DNA from: Thermoplasmata archaeon
Lineage (GTDB): Archaea > Thermoplasmatota > Thermoplasmata > Thermoplasmatales > Thermoplasmataceae
DNA length: 7,531 nt
Direction: 5' to 3'
NCBI GenBank assembly: GCA_021797225.1
Contig: JAKAAE010000077.1
Location: 1-7,531 of the forward strand
Shown here: positions 5,970-7,531 of the stretch, piece after piece
Layout of the letters: each line of letters opens with the position of its first letter
Numbering within the stretch: position 1 is the stretch's first letter
The notes under the pieces: model-generated
Told to the model about the DNA's origin: nothing
The model's input: the letters and a program-made list of their open reading frames with translations, nothing else
Database searches by the model: none
Program-made: the position numbers and the translations under genes

Positions 5970-6617
5970 ATGGAATTCAAAGCTACATATGTTTCATGGA
6001 AGGACATAGAAGATTGGACGAAGGGAATAATGAAAATGATAATTGCGGATGACTATAATCCAGATATTATAGTTGGAATCGCCCGTGGTGGACTGGTCCC
6101 TGCAAGGATGGTGGCCGATTACCTGTTCAAGAAGGACCTCCTTTCAATAAAGACAGAACACTGGGGAGTAACCGCAACCATGGATGGAAAAGCTGTTCTC
6201 AAGGAAAAATTGAACTATGACGTATCCGGAAAGAAAGTTTTGATAGTAGATGATATTACCGATACAGGAGAGAGCATGAGGCTTTCCTATAATTACATAA
6301 AATCCCTGAATCCAGCTGAATTGAAAACTACTTCAATGCTTTATGTTAATGGGTCCAGTTACACTCCTGATTATTACGGCAAGGGGCTTTCCAAGGAAGA
6401 ATGGGCATGGTTCGTCTTTCCATGGAACGTCTATGAGGATACATACAATCTTTCAAAGAAATTTATGGATACTCCGGTTGATGTAAACACCTTAAAGGAA
6501 AAATTGCGTGAAAATTACAACTTGAACGTGGAGGACGTCAATATAGGGGAAGTACTGGAGGATATAACCCGTCTTAAAATGCTGAAAAAGCACGGAGAGA
6601 AATTCTCCATCGCATAG
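5970..6617 (+). CDS. Purine-type phosphoribosyltransferase (hypoxanthine/xanthine/guanine group)
   Basis: A complete 215-residue cytoplasmic type I phosphoribosyltransferase, which joins a nucleobase to PRPP to make a nucleoside monophosphate. The pyrophosphate loop is 'GIARGGLVPA' (36-45). The PRPP-binding signature is 'VLIVDDITDTGES' (90-102) with the acidic pair D94/D95. The aromatic segment 'WAWFVFPWNVYE' (145-156) resembles the purine-contacting hood of xanthine-guanine and archaeal COG2236-type enzymes. The core ends near 160; a mostly helical, charged extension of about 55 residues follows ('LKEKLREN..', '..LKMLKKHGEKF'), longer than in the minimal bacterial enzymes. The role is probably purine salvage, with 6-oxopurine preference inferred from the aromatic motif rather than shown. 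It follows an MFS transporter at 50 bases and is followed after 40 bases by a nuclease gene with its own promoter. Confidence 0.92.
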   Translation: MEFKATYVSWKDIEDWTKGIMKMIIADDYNPDIIVGIARGGLVPARMVADYLFKKDLLSIKTEHWGVTATMDGKAVLKEKLNYDVSGKKVLIVDDITDTGESMRLSYNYIKSLNPAELKTTSMLYVNGSSYTPDYYGKGLSKEEWAWFVFPWNVYEDTYNLSKKFMDTPVDVNTLKEKLRENYNLNVEDVNIGEVLEDITRLKMLKKHGEKFSIA

Positions 6618-6625
6618 GCATGACA

Positions 6626-6638
6626 AAATTTATTTAAG
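6626..6638 (+). promoter_or_regulatory. BoxA promoter of the nuclease gene
   Basis: AAATTTATTTAAG is centred 26 bases before the ATG at 6658, the expected distance for a leaderless transcript. It lies in the 40-base gap after the phosphoribosyltransferase stop, so the nuclease is probably transcribed separately. Confidence 0.6.
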
Positions 6639-6657
6639 CAGGTTTCAATATATTAAC

Positions 6658-7531
6658 ATGTCATTTTTACAGGCAATAAAATCTTCCATAATAAATGAGG
6701 AAGACAATACCTATATCTCCAGAATACTGGAAGATCGCATAAAAATAAAGAGCTTCATAGTTCCCGATTATCTATACGTAACGGATCTGATAAACCCTGT
6801 GCATTCATATTTTTCAAGAAAATATCCCGATATTGCCATGCCTGAAAGCGTAAATTCAAGAATGAAGTACGGTGAGGAAGTGCATTTTCTTGCCAGGCAA
6901 TGGTTTGAAAAAATACCTGGTTTTTCAGGTTCGGAGGTAATCCTCACTGCAACGCACATGGGTTTGAATGTTGTTGGGCGTGCGGATTTCATGATTTATG
7001 ATTCTATAGTGGAATTCAAAACTAAAAATGTGGACAGGATAAATCTCGAAAATATATATACTGTTTACAGGTCTGATCTTGAACAGCTTTTATTTTATGC
7101 AGCCATGAACAGAAATTTTACCCGGGATAACTTCCTTGTATTTTTCACTGAAGGCAGATTCCATGTTTACCGTGTATCAATCAAGGACCCGGCTGCAATA
7201 GAGAATGAAATGGTATTCAGGTTTTCCCTGATAAAACGCGGTATTGAAAACGGGGACATAAGTGATTTCCCCCGGTGCTCATATTTCGGATACGGGTGCC
7301 AGTTCTCAGAGGCAGGTGTGTGCATGTGCCATTCCCTGCGTCCGGGGGAATCATCATGGATGAGAAACGTTGCCAGCGTTGCTGAGGATAATGAAATGGA
7401 ATCACTGCTTTCATCGATCTATGCAGGGAACGCAACAAATTTTGACATGAGATTTTATGATCTAATATACCCGAGAAAGTATTACCACAAAATTACGGGG
7501 GATTCAAGGAATTCAGATACGGGAGCATCCA
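6658..7531 (+). CDS. PD-(D/E)XK nuclease, RecB/Cas4-like, with cysteine cluster (C-terminus beyond window)
   Basis: An open frame of 291 codons that runs off the right edge, so only the start is known; ATG 6658 is supported by a BoxA 26 bases upstream. The RecB-family nuclease motifs are in order: 'VTDLINPVHSYF' (41-52, where Cas4 proteins have a Cys), 'GEEVHFLARQWF' with motif-I His76, 'GRADFMIYDS' with metal ligand Asp110, 'IVEFKTKN' with E119 and K121 (the E-x-K pair), and 'DLEQLLFYAAM' with Q143 and Y147. Four cysteines follow at 207, 214, 222 and 224 ('CSYFGYGC' and 'VCMCH'), suggesting an iron-sulfur or zinc site as in Cas4/AddB-type nucleases, but with different spacing and without the N-terminal Cys. 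It probably cuts DNA, perhaps as an exonuclease in repair or recombination. No CRISPR array or cas gene is nearby, so a CRISPR role is not supported. A helicase or other fused domain could lie downstream. Confidence 0.85.
   Translation, partial: MSFLQAIKSSIINEEDNTYISRILEDRIKIKSFIVPDYLYVTDLINPVHSYFSRKYPDIAMPESVNSRMKYGEEVHFLARQWFEKIPGFSGSEVILTATHMGLNVVGRADFMIYDSIVEFKTKNVDRINLENIYTVYRSDLEQLLFYAAMNRNFTRDNFLVFFTEGRFHVYRVSIKDPAAIENEMVFRFSLIKRGIENGDISDFPRCSYFGYGCQFSEAGVCMCHSLRPGESSWMRNVASVAEDNEMESLLSSIYAGNATNFDMRFYDLIYPRKYYHKITGDSRNSDTGAS

Noticed and set aside
6658..7531. Annotation of the nuclease as a CRISPR cas4
   Set aside because: No repeats, cas1, cas2 or other cas genes are seen, the Cas4 N-terminal cysteine is missing and the cysteine spacing differs.

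Overview
The window looks like a piece of an archaeal chromosome, most likely a thermoacidophilic member of the Thermoplasmatales (Ferroplasma, Acidiplasma or Cuniculiplasma type). The evidence is a moderately A/T-rich sequence with heavy ATA and AGA/AGG codon use, and start codons without Shine-Dalgarno sites. Several starts instead have a TATA-like BoxA centred about 25 to 27 bases upstream, the pattern of leaderless archaeal transcripts. The gene content (archaeal-style purine phosphoribosyltransferase, acyl-CoA dehydrogenase, stand-alone RecB/Cas4-like nuclease) also fits. The taxonomic call is inference; no marker gene is present.

There are two blocks. The left block (1 to about 3400) is an accessory region. 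It opens with the N-terminal part of a DDE transposase on the minus strand (1-496, cut by the window edge), followed by its promoter and a small hairpin. Next is a short-chain dehydrogenase/reductase (SDR) gene (622-1412) that is clearly dead: one base is missing near the start, the glycine-rich cofactor motif is irregular, and an in-frame TAG sits where many relatives have Trp. A 437-base very A/T-rich spacer (1413-1849) holds no gene but has several TATA-like elements and small inverted repeats. It leads into an intact 485-residue cyclic amidohydrolase of the hydantoinase/dihydropyrimidinase/allantoinase family (1880-3337) with all expected metal ligands. By eye this block is richer in A and T than what follows.

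The right block (3471 to the end) looks like ordinary chromosome. A complete acyl-CoA dehydrogenase on the minus strand (3471-4628) converges on the amidohydrolase. Divergent from it is a 12-helix major facilitator superfamily (MFS) transporter (4711-5919), followed after 50 bases by a purine-type phosphoribosyltransferase (5970-6617). Last comes a PD-(D/E)XK nuclease with a cluster of four cysteines (6658 to beyond the right edge), which has its own leaderless promoter. The transporter and phosphoribosyltransferase may form a small nucleobase uptake and salvage unit; this is inference from position only.

No rRNA, tRNA, CRISPR array or complete mobile element is visible. I do not see a clearly new multi-gene system. 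The items most worth a second look are the decayed SDR gene beside the insertion sequence, the amidohydrolase as likely transferred cargo, and the Cas4-like nuclease with its unusual cysteine spacing.
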